NCBI RefSeq assembly: GCF_000192435.1
Contig: NZ_AEUD01000021.1
Coordinates: 1 to 64,000, forward strand
DNA length: 64,000 bases
Reading direction: 5' to 3'
DNA from: Gordonia neofelifaecis NRRL B-59395
Lineage (GTDB): Bacteria > Actinomycetota > Actinomycetes > Mycobacteriales > Mycobacteriaceae
The position numbers and the translations under genes were made by a program. Positions 56,409-64,000 of this stretch are shown here, in pieces; position 1 is the stretch's first letter, and each line of letters opens with the position of its first letter. The notes beneath the pieces were generated by a model. That model was not told where the DNA came from and searched no databases. It worked only from the letters and a program-made list of their open reading frames with translations.

Positions 56409-56452
56409 GGTCGAGTAAGCCGAGGAGCGCAGCGACGAGGCGCATCGAGACC
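56409..56452. repeat. Dispersed GGTCGAG...ATCGAGACC repeat
   Basis: A 44-nt element running from GGTCGAGTAAGC to GCGCATCGAGACC, with GAGGAGCGCAGCGACGAGG between. Related sequences are common multicopy intergenic repeats in actinobacterial genomes (from memory). It fills most of the gap between the convergent substrate-binding protein and DHFR-like genes and could aid termination. Confidence 0.6.
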
Positions 56453-56467
56453 GCCGCATCGAGCCCC

Positions 56468-57106
56468 TCAGCGCTTCCGGTTCCACAGCTGGTGAGTGAG
56501 GCCGCTGCCGGTCGTCACCGATTCCACGTCGAATCGGTCCTGCAAGTCCGCGCAGCCGTCCCAGATCGACACGCCGGCACCGACGACCACCGGCACGGTC
56601 ACCAGATGCATGAAGTCGACCAGGTCCGCTTGCAGGAACTCTCGGATCGACGTGGGTCCGCCGCCGAGCCGAACATCGCCGTCGGCGAGTCCTCGCGCGA
56701 ACTCCAGCGCCTCCGCCGCATGCGCGTCGACGAAGTGGAACACGGTACCGTTCTCGAACTCGATCGGCGCACGCTCGTGGTGCGTCAGTACGACCACCGG
56801 CGTCCGGAACGGCGGCTCATCGCCCCACCATCCGCGCCAGTCGTCGTCGCCCCATGGGCCGGTCTGCGGGCCGAACTTGCGCCGTCCCATGATCTCGACG
56901 CCGATCCCCTGGTTCCAGGCGCTGGTCAGCATGTGGTCGGCGCGGATCGCTTCGCCGCCGATGCCGTGCACGCCCCAGATGACGCGGCCGTCGAAGTGAT
57001 CGAACAGGCGGGACGCCTCACCGATCGGCTTGTCGTAGGTGACGGTTCCGCCGGCGCTGAACCCGTCAAGCGAGATGTTGAGGTTGTGAACACGGACCTT
57101 GGACAT
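56468..57106 (-). CDS. DHFR-like (RibD C-terminal domain) protein
   Basis: A 212-residue protein of the RibD_C/dihydrofolate-reductase-like family (YyaP/YwjB type). The start VRVHNLNISLDGFSAG, the IEIMGRRKFGPQTGPW segment (here GVEIMGRRKFGPQTGP), TPVVVLTHHERAPIEFENGTVFHFV and GDVRLGGGPTSIREFL are typical, with an NADPH-type fold. True folate reductase or riboflavin activity is unproven for such stand-alone proteins. Transcribed on the minus strand downstream of gcvP across a repeat-containing gap. Confidence 0.85.
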   Translation of the reverse strand: MSKVRVHNLNISLDGFSAGGTVTYDKPIGEASRLFDHFDGRVIWGVHGIGGEAIRADHMLTSAWNQGIGVEIMGRRKFGPQTGPWGDDDWRGWWGDEPPFRTPVVVLTHHERAPIEFENGTVFHFVDAHAAEALEFARGLADGDVRLGGGPTSIREFLQADLVDFMHLVTVPVVVGAGVSIWDGCADLQDRFDVESVTTGSGLTHQLWNRKR

Positions 57107-57169
57107 CGCGGCCTTCCTGTCGGTGCCGCCAACGTTAGTCGACCCGGGTGCGCTGCACGAGGAGTGCTT

Positions 57170-57212
57170 GTGCCGTTGATCGTGACCATCTGGTGGTCAC
57201 GATCAACGGCAC
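57170..57212. repeat. Perfect 19-bp hairpin, dispersed repeat copy 2
   Basis: GTGCCGTTGATCGTGACCA and its reverse complement flank a TCTGG loop. It is the same element as the hairpin at 19289-19327, with paired changes (G to A on one arm, C to T on the other) that keep the stem intact. It lies 47 nt after the gcvP stop and could terminate that transcript. Confidence 0.75.
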
Positions 57213-57258
57213 AGGCACCTGGCGAAGGTTCTCGATCAGCCGGGGACCGACCCGGGGC

Positions 57259-60132
57259 CTACTCGGCGAAGGCCTCGATCGGCGGGCAGCTGCACACCAG
57301 GTTGCGGTCGCCGAAAGCGCCGTCGATCCGGCGGACGGCAGGCCACACCTTGGCACGAGCGCCCGACGACGGCAGGCCGTTCGGGTAGACCGCGGTCAGC
57401 CGGTCGTAACCGTGCGACCACTCGCCCACCAGGCACTCCGCGGTGTGCGGGGCTCCGGCGAGCGGGTTGTCGTCGACCGCCCAGGTACCGTCGGACACCT
57501 TGTCGATCTCGCCGCGGATCGCGATCATCGCGTCGATGAAGGCATCGAGCTCGGCGAGGTTCTCGCTCTCGGTGGGCTCCACCATCAACGTGCCCGCGAC
57601 CGGGAAGCTCATCGTCGGCGCGTGGAAGCCGTAGTCGGCCAAGCGCTTCGCGACGTCGTCGACGGAGACGCCGCTGTCCTTCGACAGTTCGCGCAGGTCG
57701 AGGATGCACTCGTGCGCCACCCAGCCGCCGTCACCGGTGTAGAGCACCGGGTAGTAGTCTCCGAGCCTGCGCGCGATGTAGTTGGCGGAGGCGATCGCGG
57801 TCAGCGTCGCGGTCCGCAGGCCTTCCGCGCCCATCATCGCGATGTACGCGTAGGTGATGGGCAGGATCGACGCCGAACCGTACGGCGCGGCCGAGATGGT
57901 CACGCCGGTCTGCGGCAGTTCCGACGCCAGCGGGTTGCTGGGCAGGAACGGTGCGAGGTGCTCGCGCACGGCGACCGGGCCGACACCCGGACCACCGCCG
58001 CCGTGCGGAATGCAGAACGTCTTGTGCAGGTTCAGATGCGAGACGTCGCCGCCGAACTGCCCCGGACGTGCCAGACCGACCAGCGCATTGAGGTTGGCGC
58101 CGTCGACGTACACCTGTCCGCCCGCCTGGTGGACGGCGTCGCAGATCTCGGTGACCTCGTGCTCGAACACACCGTGCGTCGACGGGTAGGTGATCATGAT
58201 GCCCGCGAGCTCATCGCGGTGCTTGTCGATCTTCGCGCGCAGATCGTCGATGTCGACGTCGCCGGTGTCTCGGCTCGCGACCACGACCACGCGCAGGCCC
58301 GCCATCACAGCGGACGCCGCGTTGGTGCCGTGCGCGCTCGACGGGATCAGGCAGACGTCGCGCGCGTCGTCGCCTCGCGAGAGGTGGTAGCGGCGGATCG
58401 CGAGCAGCCCGGCGTACTCGCCCTGCGAGCCGGCGTTCGGCTGCAGGCTGACGCGGTCGTAGCCGGTGACCGCCACCAGCCAACTCTCCAGCCGGCCGAT
58501 CAGATCGCGAATGCCTTCGCTGTCACCGAGCGGGGCGAACGGGTGCAGCCCGCCGATCTCGGGCCAGGTGATGGGCTCCATCTCGGTGGTCGCGTTGAGC
58601 TTCATGGTGCACGAGCCGAGTGGGATCATGCTGCGGTCGAGCGCGATGTCCTTGTCGGACAGCATCCGCAGGTATCGCAGCATCGCGGTCTCGGTGCGGT
58701 GCAGGTGGAATGCCGGATGAGTCAGATAGTCGCTGGTGCGGTTCGCGATCGCGACGCTGAACGTCGACGGAGCGGCCTCGGCCGCGCCGAACGCATCGAG
58801 GACGTCGAGGACGTCCTGCGCGGTCGTCTTCTCGTCGCACGCGACACCGACGCGATCGGCGTCGACGAGCCGCAGGTTGATGTTGTGACGTTCCTTGGCC
58901 GCCGCGACGATCGCCGCAGCCTTGCCCGCGGCCCGCACGGTGAGGGTGTCGAAGAAGGCTGCGTGCTCGACGTCGAAGCCCGCGCCGGCGAGCCGGTCGG
59001 CCAGGCCGGCGGCGTGGCCGTGCACCCGCTCGGCGATGGCCTTGAGTCCGGCCGGACCGTGGTACGACGCGTACATCGCGGCGATGATCGCCAGCAGCAC
59101 CTGTGCGGTGCAGATGTTGCTGGTGGCCTTCTCACGCCGGATGTGCTGCTCGCGGGTCTGGAGTGCCAGGCGGTAGGCGACGTTGTCGTCGGCGTCCTTC
59201 GACACACCGACCAGTCGGCCCGGCAACTGCCGGGTCCGCTTGGTGTGCACGGCGAGGTAGCCGGCGTGCGGACCGCCGAAGCCCATCGGCACGCCGAACC
59301 GCTGAGTGGTGCCGAAGCAGGCGTCGGCGCCCTGCTCTCCCGGCGGGGTGATGAGGGTGGCGGCCAGCAGATCCACGCCGGCGGCGATCAGGGCGCCGCG
59401 CTCGTGCGCCGCCTCGATGATCGGACCGAGATCGGTGATGCGGCCGGACGCGCCCGGCGTCTGAACGATGATGCCGAAGAAGTCGCCGTCCGGCAGTCCG
59501 GCGTCGGCCACCGCGGAGTCGAGTGCGGCTTCCACGACCTCGATGCCCAGCGGCAGGGCACGCGTCTCGATGACGGCACGCGTCTGGGGGAACAGATCAG
59601 CGTCGACGACCAGACGGTTGGACTTGGACTTGCCCGCGCGACGCAGCAGGGTCATGGCCTCGGCGGCGGCGGTCGCCTCGTCGAGCATGGAGGCGTTCGC
59701 AACCTCCATGCCGGTCAGATCGCACACCATCGTCTGGAAGTTGAGCAGCGCTTCGAGCCGGCCCTGGCTGATCTCGGGCTGGTACGGCGTGTACGCGGTG
59801 TACCAGGCGGGGTTCTCGAGGACGTTGCGCTTGATGACGCCCGGAGTATGGGTGTCGTAGTAGCCGAGCCCGATCATCGACCGTGCGACCACGTTGCGGT
59901 CGGCCAGGGCGCGCATCGCGGCGGTCGCCTCCGCTTCACTGAGCGGGGCGGGCAGTGCGTCCAGGCCCGGCGCGTAGCCGTCCGCCCCGAGTCCGTCGGC
60001 GATCGACGCGGGAACCACCTTGGCGGCGATCTCGTCGAGCGAGGCGACGCCGAGGACGTTGAGGATGGTGGTCAGCTCGTCGGCGTCGGGGCCGAGGTGA
60101 CGCTGGGAGAACTCAGAAGCAGGGGTCGACAC
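57259..60132 (-). CDS. gcvP: Glycine dehydrogenase (decarboxylating), P-protein
   Basis: A 957-residue single-chain P-protein of the glycine cleavage system. It decarboxylates glycine with pyridoxal phosphate and loads the aminomethyl group onto the lipoyl arm of GcvH. Both homologous halves are present: [27 protein letters not shown] and [20 protein letters not shown] in the first; [23 protein letters not shown] and the PLP-lysine segment [20 protein letters not shown] in the second. The GTG start at 60132 has AAGG 8 nt upstream. A tandem glycine riboswitch controls its leader. gcvH lies 3 kb upstream on the same strand; gcvT is not in the window. Confidence 0.96.
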   Translation of the reverse strand: MSTPASEFSQRHLGPDADELTTILNVLGVASLDEIAAKVVPASIADGLGADGYAPGLDALPAPLSEAEATAAMRALADRNVVARSMIGLGYYDTHTPGVIKRNVLENPAWYTAYTPYQPEISQGRLEALLNFQTMVCDLTGMEVANASMLDEATAAAEAMTLLRRAGKSKSNRLVVDADLFPQTRAVIETRALPLGIEVVEAALDSAVADAGLPDGDFFGIIVQTPGASGRITDLGPIIEAAHERGALIAAGVDLLAATLITPPGEQGADACFGTTQRFGVPMGFGGPHAGYLAVHTKRTRQLPGRLVGVSKDADDNVAYRLALQTREQHIRREKATSNICTAQVLLAIIAAMYASYHGPAGLKAIAERVHGHAAGLADRLAGAGFDVEHAAFFDTLTVRAAGKAAAIVAAAKERHNINLRLVDADRVGVACDEKTTAQDVLDVLDAFGAAEAAPSTFSVAIANRTSDYLTHPAFHLHRTETAMLRYLRMLSDKDIALDRSMIPLGSCTMKLNATTEMEPITWPEIGGLHPFAPLGDSEGIRDLIGRLESWLVAVTGYDRVSLQPNAGSQGEYAGLLAIRRYHLSRGDDARDVCLIPSSAHGTNAASAVMAGLRVVVVASRDTGDVDIDDLRAKIDKHRDELAGIMITYPSTHGVFEHEVTEICDAVHQAGGQVYVDGANLNALVGLARPGQFGGDVSHLNLHKTFCIPHGGGGPGVGPVAVREHLAPFLPSNPLASELPQTGVTISAAPYGSASILPITYAYIAMMGAEGLRTATLTAIASANYIARRLGDYYPVLYTGDGGWVAHECILDLRELSKDSGVSVDDVAKRLADYGFHAPTMSFPVAGTLMVEPTESENLAELDAFIDAMIAIRGEIDKVSDGTWAVDDNPLAGAPHTAECLVGEWSHGYDRLTAVYPNGLPSSGARAKVWPAVRRIDGAFGDRNLVCSCPPIEAFAE

Positions 60133-60189
60133 GAGGCACCTTGATCTTCTCGATCCGGACGGTTCCGGACTGGTCCCTCCCCCTCTGTC

Positions 60190-60385
60190 ATGCTGCGCGA
60201 ACGCAGCGCCTGAGAGATTCGGCGGCGGCGAACCGCTGCCTTTCACCGTGGGCGGACGAGAGTGGACCCTCGCCTCTTTCCAGAGACGTCGTCAGCAGCC
60301 ACGGTCCCGGGTGCCTGAGAGTTTGACGGAGAGGTGTTGCTCCTTCGGCGGCCGTCCGGTCTCCCGGACAACGCTCTCCCGCAGC
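60190..60385 (-). promoter_or_regulatory. Tandem glycine riboswitch upstream of gcvP
   Basis: Read on the minus strand, the leader contains both aptamers. The first runs from GGGAGAGCG through CCGCCGAAGGAGCAA to AACTCTCAGGCACC and GGGACCGTGGC. The second runs from CTCTGGAAAGAGGCG through CCACGGTGAAAGGCAGCGG and CGCCGAATCTCTCAGGCGC. These match the conserved glycine-aptamer cores. A GCTGCG-TTCG-CGCAGC hairpin (60192-60207) overlaps the end of the second aptamer and may be the expression switch. Glycine should turn gcvP on. The rest of the 348-nt gap holds the gcvP leader and promoter. Confidence 0.9.
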
Positions 60386-60480
60386 GTAGCGACGCACCGA
60401 CAGGCTACCAAGACATCGGTGGAAAGCGGGCGTTCGACGCCCGCCGCGGATGCAGGTCACACCGGCGCGGCGCCTGCTCG

Positions 60481-61113
60481 CTATCCGGTGGCGCGCGTCC
60501 GGTTCTTGCGACGGGCGGCCAACTCGTCCTCTGGCGACGACTCGCTGACGCCCTCGTCGGCACGCTCTCCCGGGAAGTCGGCGATCGTTCCGGTCAGCTC
60601 ACGCATGGCTCCCGACACCGCGATCCCGAACACGCCCTGACCGCCCTGGAGAAGGTCGACCACCTCTTCTGCGGACGTGCACTCGTACACGGTGGTGCCG
60701 TCGGAGAACAGGGTGATCCGGGCGAGATCCTCCACACCTCGGCGACGCAGGTGGTCGACGGCCACCCGGATGTTCTGCAGCGAGATCCCCGTGTCCAGCA
60801 GCCGCTTGACGATCTTCAAGACCAGGATGTCCTTGAACGAATACAGCCGTTGACTCCCGGAGCCGGCCGCGCCGCGGATCGACGGGACCACCAGCGACGT
60901 GCGCGCCCAGTAGTCGAGTTGCCGGTACGTGATGCCTGCGATCTGGCAGGCACTCGGGACGCGGTACCCGACGAGCTCGTCCGGAACGGTGTCGTTGGGG
61001 AACAATCCGGGCGCGATATCGTCCAGGCCGCCCTGAACCGGCATGGCACTGACCGACGTCGCATCGGTCGACGCATCGTCGCCGGGCTGCAGGTCTGACG
61101 GGTGATCGCCCAC
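60481..61113 (-). CDS. MerR-family transcriptional regulator (Rv1830-like)
   Basis: A 210-residue MerR-type regulator. After a 55-residue acidic start comes the DNA-binding domain with YRVPSACQIAGITYRQLDYWARTSLVVPS (helix-turn-helix, about residues 48-76) and the wing RLYSFKDILVLKIVKRLLDTG, then a dimer helix. No Cys metal site is seen. Position between gcvP and a DUF151 gene matches Rv1830 of M. tuberculosis, from memory. The GTG at 61113 has AGGGAG 7 nt upstream. A promoter and palindromes lie in the 242-nt leader region. Targets are unknown. Confidence 0.85.
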   Translation of the reverse strand: MGDHPSDLQPGDDASTDATSVSAMPVQGGLDDIAPGLFPNDTVPDELVGYRVPSACQIAGITYRQLDYWARTSLVVPSIRGAAGSGSQRLYSFKDILVLKIVKRLLDTGISLQNIRVAVDHLRRRGVEDLARITLFSDGTTVYECTSAEEVVDLLQGGQGVFGIAVSGAMRELTGTIADFPGERADEGVSESSPEDELAARRKNRTRATG

Positions 61114-61219
61114 GGTAGCTCCCTTACACAAGACTCGGGCCGGTGGATCTCTCGTAATGAGAGTACTCCCGACCGCTGACAAAGTGTTTGTCGCCGCTTG
61201 TCGCGATGACGTTGGGATA

Positions 61220-61248
61220 AAACTATGGACTCCGCAGCACGCAATCAA
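61220..61248 (-). promoter_or_regulatory. Promoter of the MerR gene
   Basis: On the minus strand TTGATT (plus 61243-61248) and TAGTTT (61220-61225) are spaced by exactly 17 nt, a good primary-sigma promoter. It gives a leader of about 100 nt before the GTG at 61113, containing the palindromes GACAAA-GTG-TTTGTC (61178-61192) and CTCTC-GTAAT-GAGAG (61149-61163). Confidence 0.5.
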
Positions 61249-61268
61249 TGCGACTCGCGGTAAACCTC

Positions 61269-61284
61269 AACCTAAAGTTCAGGT
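61269..61284. promoter_or_regulatory. Candidate MerR-type operator
   Basis: AACCTAAAGTTCAGGT is a near-palindrome (ACCT-N7-AGGT with AAGTT at the centre) just upstream of the -35 box of the MerR gene. It resembles, from memory, the AACCC-TAAAGTTA-AGGTT motif bound by FtsR, whose gene lies 650 nt away. Either this MerR protein or FtsR could bind it. Confidence 0.4.
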
Positions 61285-61355
61285 GTAGACAAATGGTGAC
61301 GGCGGTGAGACGCGATCGTTACCGTTCGGACCGGCGGGTCGCCCACCCGACCTCG

Positions 61356-61868
61356 TCAGGAATCCGACTCCGGACCGAGGAAGTCCTCGGGCGAGACCTG
61401 ATCGAGGAACTCGCGGAATGCCTCGACCTCGTCCTCGCTGGCGCCGTCGGCGTCCGCCGATGCGCCGCCCTCCTCCTCCGGCATGAGCATCCCGGCATCG
61501 TCGAGGACGTCGTCTGCGGCGATGATCGGCGCGTCGCACCGCATCGCGATCGCGATCGCATCGGACGGACGCGCCTCCACAACCACGTCACCGTCGAAGA
61601 CCATCTCCGCATAGAAGGTGCCCTCTTGCATGTCGACGATGCGGACCTGCCGGAGCGACCGCCCGAACGCCTCGCACAGATTCACCACGAGGTCGTGCGT
61701 GAGCGGTCGCGGCGGTTCGACGCCCCGCTGCTGGAGGGCGATGGACGCCGCCTCACTCTGTCCGATCCAGATCGGGAGGTAACGTGCCCCGCTCACTTCA
61801 CGGAGCAGGAGAACGGGCTGATTCTGCGGCGGCTCAACCCGGATACCCACGACGCGCATCTCACCCAT
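61356..61868 (-). CDS. Bifunctional nuclease family (DUF151) protein
   Basis: A 170-residue DUF151 protein. The whole family core is present: MRVVGIRVEPPQNQPVLLLRE, GARYLPIWIGQSEAASIALQQ, RPLTHDLVVNLCEAFG and FDGDVVVEARPSDAIAIAMR (the RPSDAIAIA motif). The tail is a long acidic stretch. Plant relatives have RNase/DNase activity; in bacteria the role is unproven. It sits between two MerR-type genes as in M. tuberculosis Rv1829. The ATG at 61868 has AGGCGAG close by. Confidence 0.9.
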   Translation of the reverse strand: MGEMRVVGIRVEPPQNQPVLLLREVSGARYLPIWIGQSEAASIALQQRGVEPPRPLTHDLVVNLCEAFGRSLRQVRIVDMQEGTFYAEMVFDGDVVVEARPSDAIAIAMRCDAPIIAADDVLDDAGMLMPEEEGGASADADGASEDEVEAFREFLDQVSPEDFLGPESDS

Positions 61869-61919
61869 AGGTCTCGCCTCCTGAGAATCGACTAGAAGTA
61901 CAGGTTACGCGGATACCGG

Positions 61920-62648
61920 TCAGTCAAGGGCGCCGCGGACGGCGGCCTTGACCAACTGGGTATGCAGCGTCACCGACAGGGCCGCCATCTCGCGGACGAG
62001 CTCCTCGGCGCGATCGCGCGCTCCGGTGCCCTTGCCCTTCGCGATGGGGCCGGCGATCTGCGCGACCAGTCCGGCCTCGCGATCGGCACTGATCTTGAAC
62101 GCCCGCAGGTGGCGCGACTCGAGGCCGAAATTGGCCAGCGCGGCGGCGGCTTCGACCAGGCGAACGGCGTCTTCGTCGAAGAATCCGCCCGGCCCGGCCG
62201 ACAGCAATCCGTTGCGCACCAGCTCCGAGATGAATGCCGAGTCGACACCGGTCCGCTCCATGAGGGACTCGCGGTCGACGCGGCCGCCGCGCGAACTGAA
62301 GTCGGTGGCCGGAGCCACCGCACTGCGCGCGGACGAGAGCAGACGCGGGCCGGAACCACCGGCTCCGGACTCCGCGTCGATCTCATCGAGCTGCTCGCGA
62401 ATCACCTTCAGCGGCAGATAGCGATCCCGCTGCGCCGTCAGCACGAAACGCAGACGCTCACAGTCCGCATCGCTGAACCGGCGATAGCCGGACGGCGCGC
62501 GCTCCGGAGTCACCAGTCCCTCGGTTTCGAGGAACCGGATCTTCGAGATCGTGACGTCGGGGAACTCTTCTCGCAGCACCGCCAGCACAGCACCGATGGA
62601 CATAGTGCGGTCGCTGGCGGCGGTGTCACGCGCAGCAGACGAGGTCAC
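61920..62648 (-). CDS. ftsR: MerR-family regulator FtsR
   Basis: A 242-residue MerR-type activator. The helix-turn-helix is SIGAVLAVLREEFPDVTISKIRFLE, split by family pattern at residues 17-42, followed by GLVTPERAPSGYRRFSDADCERLRFVL (wing) and a long C-terminal region with a GFFDEDAVRLVEAAAAL helix. It corresponds to Rv1828 and to corynebacterial FtsR, which activates ftsZ; I infer the same role. The GTG at 62648 overlaps the garA stop as GTGA, so the two are translationally coupled. Confidence 0.88.
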   Translation of the reverse strand: MTSSAARDTAASDRTMSIGAVLAVLREEFPDVTISKIRFLETEGLVTPERAPSGYRRFSDADCERLRFVLTAQRDRYLPLKVIREQLDEIDAESGAGGSGPRLLSSARSAVAPATDFSSRGGRVDRESLMERTGVDSAFISELVRNGLLSAGPGGFFDEDAVRLVEAAAALANFGLESRHLRAFKISADREAGLVAQIAGPIAKGKGTGARDRAEELVREMAALSVTLHTQLVKAAVRGALD

Positions 62649-63103
62649 GACAGCGTGGCACCCGACTCACCGGCACGCGGGCCGGAGAGGAAGACGAGAC
62701 GGAACTTGCCGATCTGGACCTCGTCACCGCTGGTGAGGGTCGCCGTGTCGACCGGCTCCCGATTCACGTAAGTGCCGTTCAGGCTGCCGACATCGACCAC
62801 CTGGAAGTCGTCGCCGTTGCGGCGGAACTCCGCGTGCCGACGGCTGACGGTGACATCGTCGAGGAAGATGTCACTGTCGGGATGACGACCGGCCGACGTG
62901 GTCGGCTGGTCGAGCAGGAATCGCGACCCCGCGTTCGGTCCGCGCTTCACCACCAGCAGCGCCGTTCCCGGCGACAGCCGCTCGACACCGGTATCGGCCG
63001 GCTCGTTCGACGTCGCTGGGGCGTCTACTTCCTTGATGAAGTCCTCGCGGAAGACCGAAGTCGTCTCCACGGGCGCTTCAAAGCCGTTGTCGTTACCGCT
63101 CAC
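62645..63103 (-). CDS. garA: FHA-domain regulator GarA (OdhI homologue)
   Basis: A 152-residue FHA protein that binds and inhibits 2-oxoglutarate dehydrogenase and glutamate metabolism enzymes when unphosphorylated. The N-terminal phospho-motif ETTSVFREDF has its two Thr at residues 14 and 15, the sites used by PknG/PknB. The FHA domain (about residues 60-145) shows SAGRHPDSDIFLDDVTVSRRHAEF and VDVGSLNGTYVNR. Of two consecutive GTGs, the second (63103) has the better 5-nt spacing from AAGGAG. It lies just ahead of ftsR and 328 nt after gcvH, an order conserved in mycobacteria. Confidence 0.95.
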   Translation of the reverse strand: MSGNDNGFEAPVETTSVFREDFIKEVDAPATSNEPADTGVERLSPGTALLVVKRGPNAGSRFLLDQPTTSAGRHPDSDIFLDDVTVSRRHAEFRRNGDDFQVVDVGSLNGTYVNREPVDTATLTSGDEVQIGKFRLVFLSGPRAGESGATLS

Positions 63104-63431
63104 CACATCTCCTTCATCGTCAACGCACCCCGCCGTGACTCGAGACTCCGCAGTCCCCGGTCGGGGCCTGCAGCATGTCAGCCGAGGTACCTGCGCGAAC
63201 TCCAATTGTCCGGTGGTACCGCACCTTTGGGCTCACTCGCTGTTACACACGCATCGGACCATCTCTCCGTTGAGATGTGCGTCTGCGAGGCAGGAACCTC
63301 TTATGTGAACCTACCGTCTTTGTCCAAGCGCCGCCCGGGGTCGGGGACGTTTGGCGTACTGGAAATCATATCGACACGGTCCGCGACGCGGACACGAGTC
63401 ACCTCCGGAGAGGCCGGCCGTCAGCTGCCGG
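63104..63431. other. Intergenic region between gcvH and garA
   Basis: This 328-nt gap holds no gene that I can support. On the minus strand a near-perfect -10 TATGAT lies at 63365-63370 but without a clear -35; it would give garA a 255-nt leader. The hairpin CATCTC-TCCGTT-GAGATG is at 63260-63277. GGTACC occurs at 63215-63220, inside a short palindromic stretch. A separate garA promoter is likely, but its position is uncertain. Confidence 0.4.
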
Positions 63432-63836
63432 TCAGCTGCTGATAACCGCGCGGTAGCCTTCCGCGTCCAACAGGGACGCGAGAACGCCGTCGATGTCGGC
63501 ATCGTCCGCGAGCGTGATCTCGACGAGCCAGCCGTCACCGTACGGAGCCGAGTTCACCAGCTCCGGGGCGCCGTCGAGCTCGTCGTTGACCGCCGCCACC
63601 GTTCCGTCGAGCGGACCGAAGATGTCAGAGACGCTCTTGGTCGACTCGACCTCGGCGAAGGACTCTCCGGTCTCCACATCCGAGTCGACGTCCGGCAGCT
63701 GAACGAAGACGACGTCGCCGAGCGCGTCCTGTGCGAAGTCGGTGATTCCCACGCGGACGGTCTTGTCGCCGACCTTGCGGATCCACTCGTGCTCGGCGGT
63801 GTAACGCAGCTCGTCGGGGATCTGGGTGTCGCTCAC
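63432..63836 (-). CDS. gcvH: Glycine cleavage system H protein
   Basis: A 134-residue lipoyl carrier of the glycine cleavage system. LRYTAEHEWIRKVGDKTVRVGITDFAQDALGD is the family start (residues 10-41), and the lipoylated Lys is at about residue 67 in AEVESTKSVSD, followed by NSAPYGDGWLVEITL. It accepts the aminomethyl group from GcvP, encoded downstream on the same strand. The GTG at 63836 has GAAAGG 7 nt upstream. It lacks its own glycine riboswitch in the visible leader. Confidence 0.95.
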   Translation of the reverse strand: MSDTQIPDELRYTAEHEWIRKVGDKTVRVGITDFAQDALGDVVFVQLPDVDSDVETGESFAEVESTKSVSDIFGPLDGTVAAVNDELDGAPELVNSAPYGDGWLVEITLADDADIDGVLASLLDAEGYRAVISS

Positions 63837-63888
63837 GATACGGCCTTTCTCAGGGCTGTCGAAGACTCGGACTGACTCTCGCCCACCG

Positions 63889-64000
63889 CTACGCTGCGGC
63901 CGCGAGACGCTCCATGACTTTATCGTGGAGTGCCCGCAGATCCCGCATCAACCCGGTCGGACGCGCACGCGTGATCAGGCTGTGACCGAAGCGCGCGGCA
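63889..64000 (-). CDS. C-terminal end of an unidentified protein (cut by window edge)
   Basis: An open frame enters from the right edge and ends in TAG at 63889-63891, giving about 36 codons ending SLITRARPTGLMRDLRALHD and then KVMERLAAAA. The composition looks coding, and it lies 53 nt upstream of gcvH on the same strand. The fragment is too short to name; the rest of the gene is outside the window. Confidence 0.5.
   Translation of the reverse strand, partial: AARFGHSLITRARPTGLMRDLRALHDKVMERLAAAA

Overview
The window is 64 kb of high-GC, gene-dense actinobacterial chromosome. Paired Emb arabinosyltransferases, a GarA/FtsR/GcvH block, a mycofactocin-type SDR, a deazaflavin (F420) reductase-like protein and a MshB/Mca-type deacetylase point to the Mycobacteriales (arabinogalactan and mycothiol makers). 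Gordonia or a close relative is my best guess; I name no species. No tRNA, rRNA, CRISPR array, prophage or insertion sequence was recognised.

Layout. 0-6 kb: a DHA2 exporter, a small membrane protein, and a minus-strand cassette (mycofactocin-coupled SDR, LLM flavoprotein, carboxymuconolactone decarboxylase-like protein). 6-13 kb: two tandem arabinosyltransferase genes for cell-wall arabinan; the first (EmbA-like) is frameshifted in this sequence. 13-21 kb: small enzymes, a CopB-type copper ATPase behind a CsoR-like operator, a LysE exporter, an NfeD-flotillin pair, and a LON-domain/pirin/GNAT operon.

21.4-27 kb: the most coherent metabolic module. It encodes a dimethylsulfone monooxygenase, two acyl-CoA-dehydrogenase-fold flavin monooxygenases, an alkanesulfonate monooxygenase and a flavin reductase, enough on paper to take dimethylsulfone to sulfite. 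A 12-codon cysteine-containing open frame with promoter-like boxes and an overlapping hairpin precedes it and looks like an attenuator.

27-46 kb: VOC proteins, a membrane alpha/beta-hydrolase, a crotonase, a repeat-rich convergent junction, an F420-type reductase with HtpG, a PIG-L deacetylase, a recC-recB-recD operon coupled by 4-nt overlaps, a thioesterase, a GNAT and type II NADH dehydrogenase.

46-64 kb: a core block matching in content and relative order, as I recall it, M. tuberculosis Rv1826-Rv1854c: thioesterase, BlaI/M56 pair, GuaB1, two CBS-domain membrane proteins, malate synthase G, GcvP behind a tandem glycine riboswitch, a MerR regulator, a DUF151 protein, FtsR, GarA and GcvH. 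Glyoxylate and glycine metabolism (GlcB, GcvP, GcvH) lie beside GarA, a regulator of central carbon and nitrogen flux. Several convergent junctions carry long hairpins or dispersed inverted repeats.
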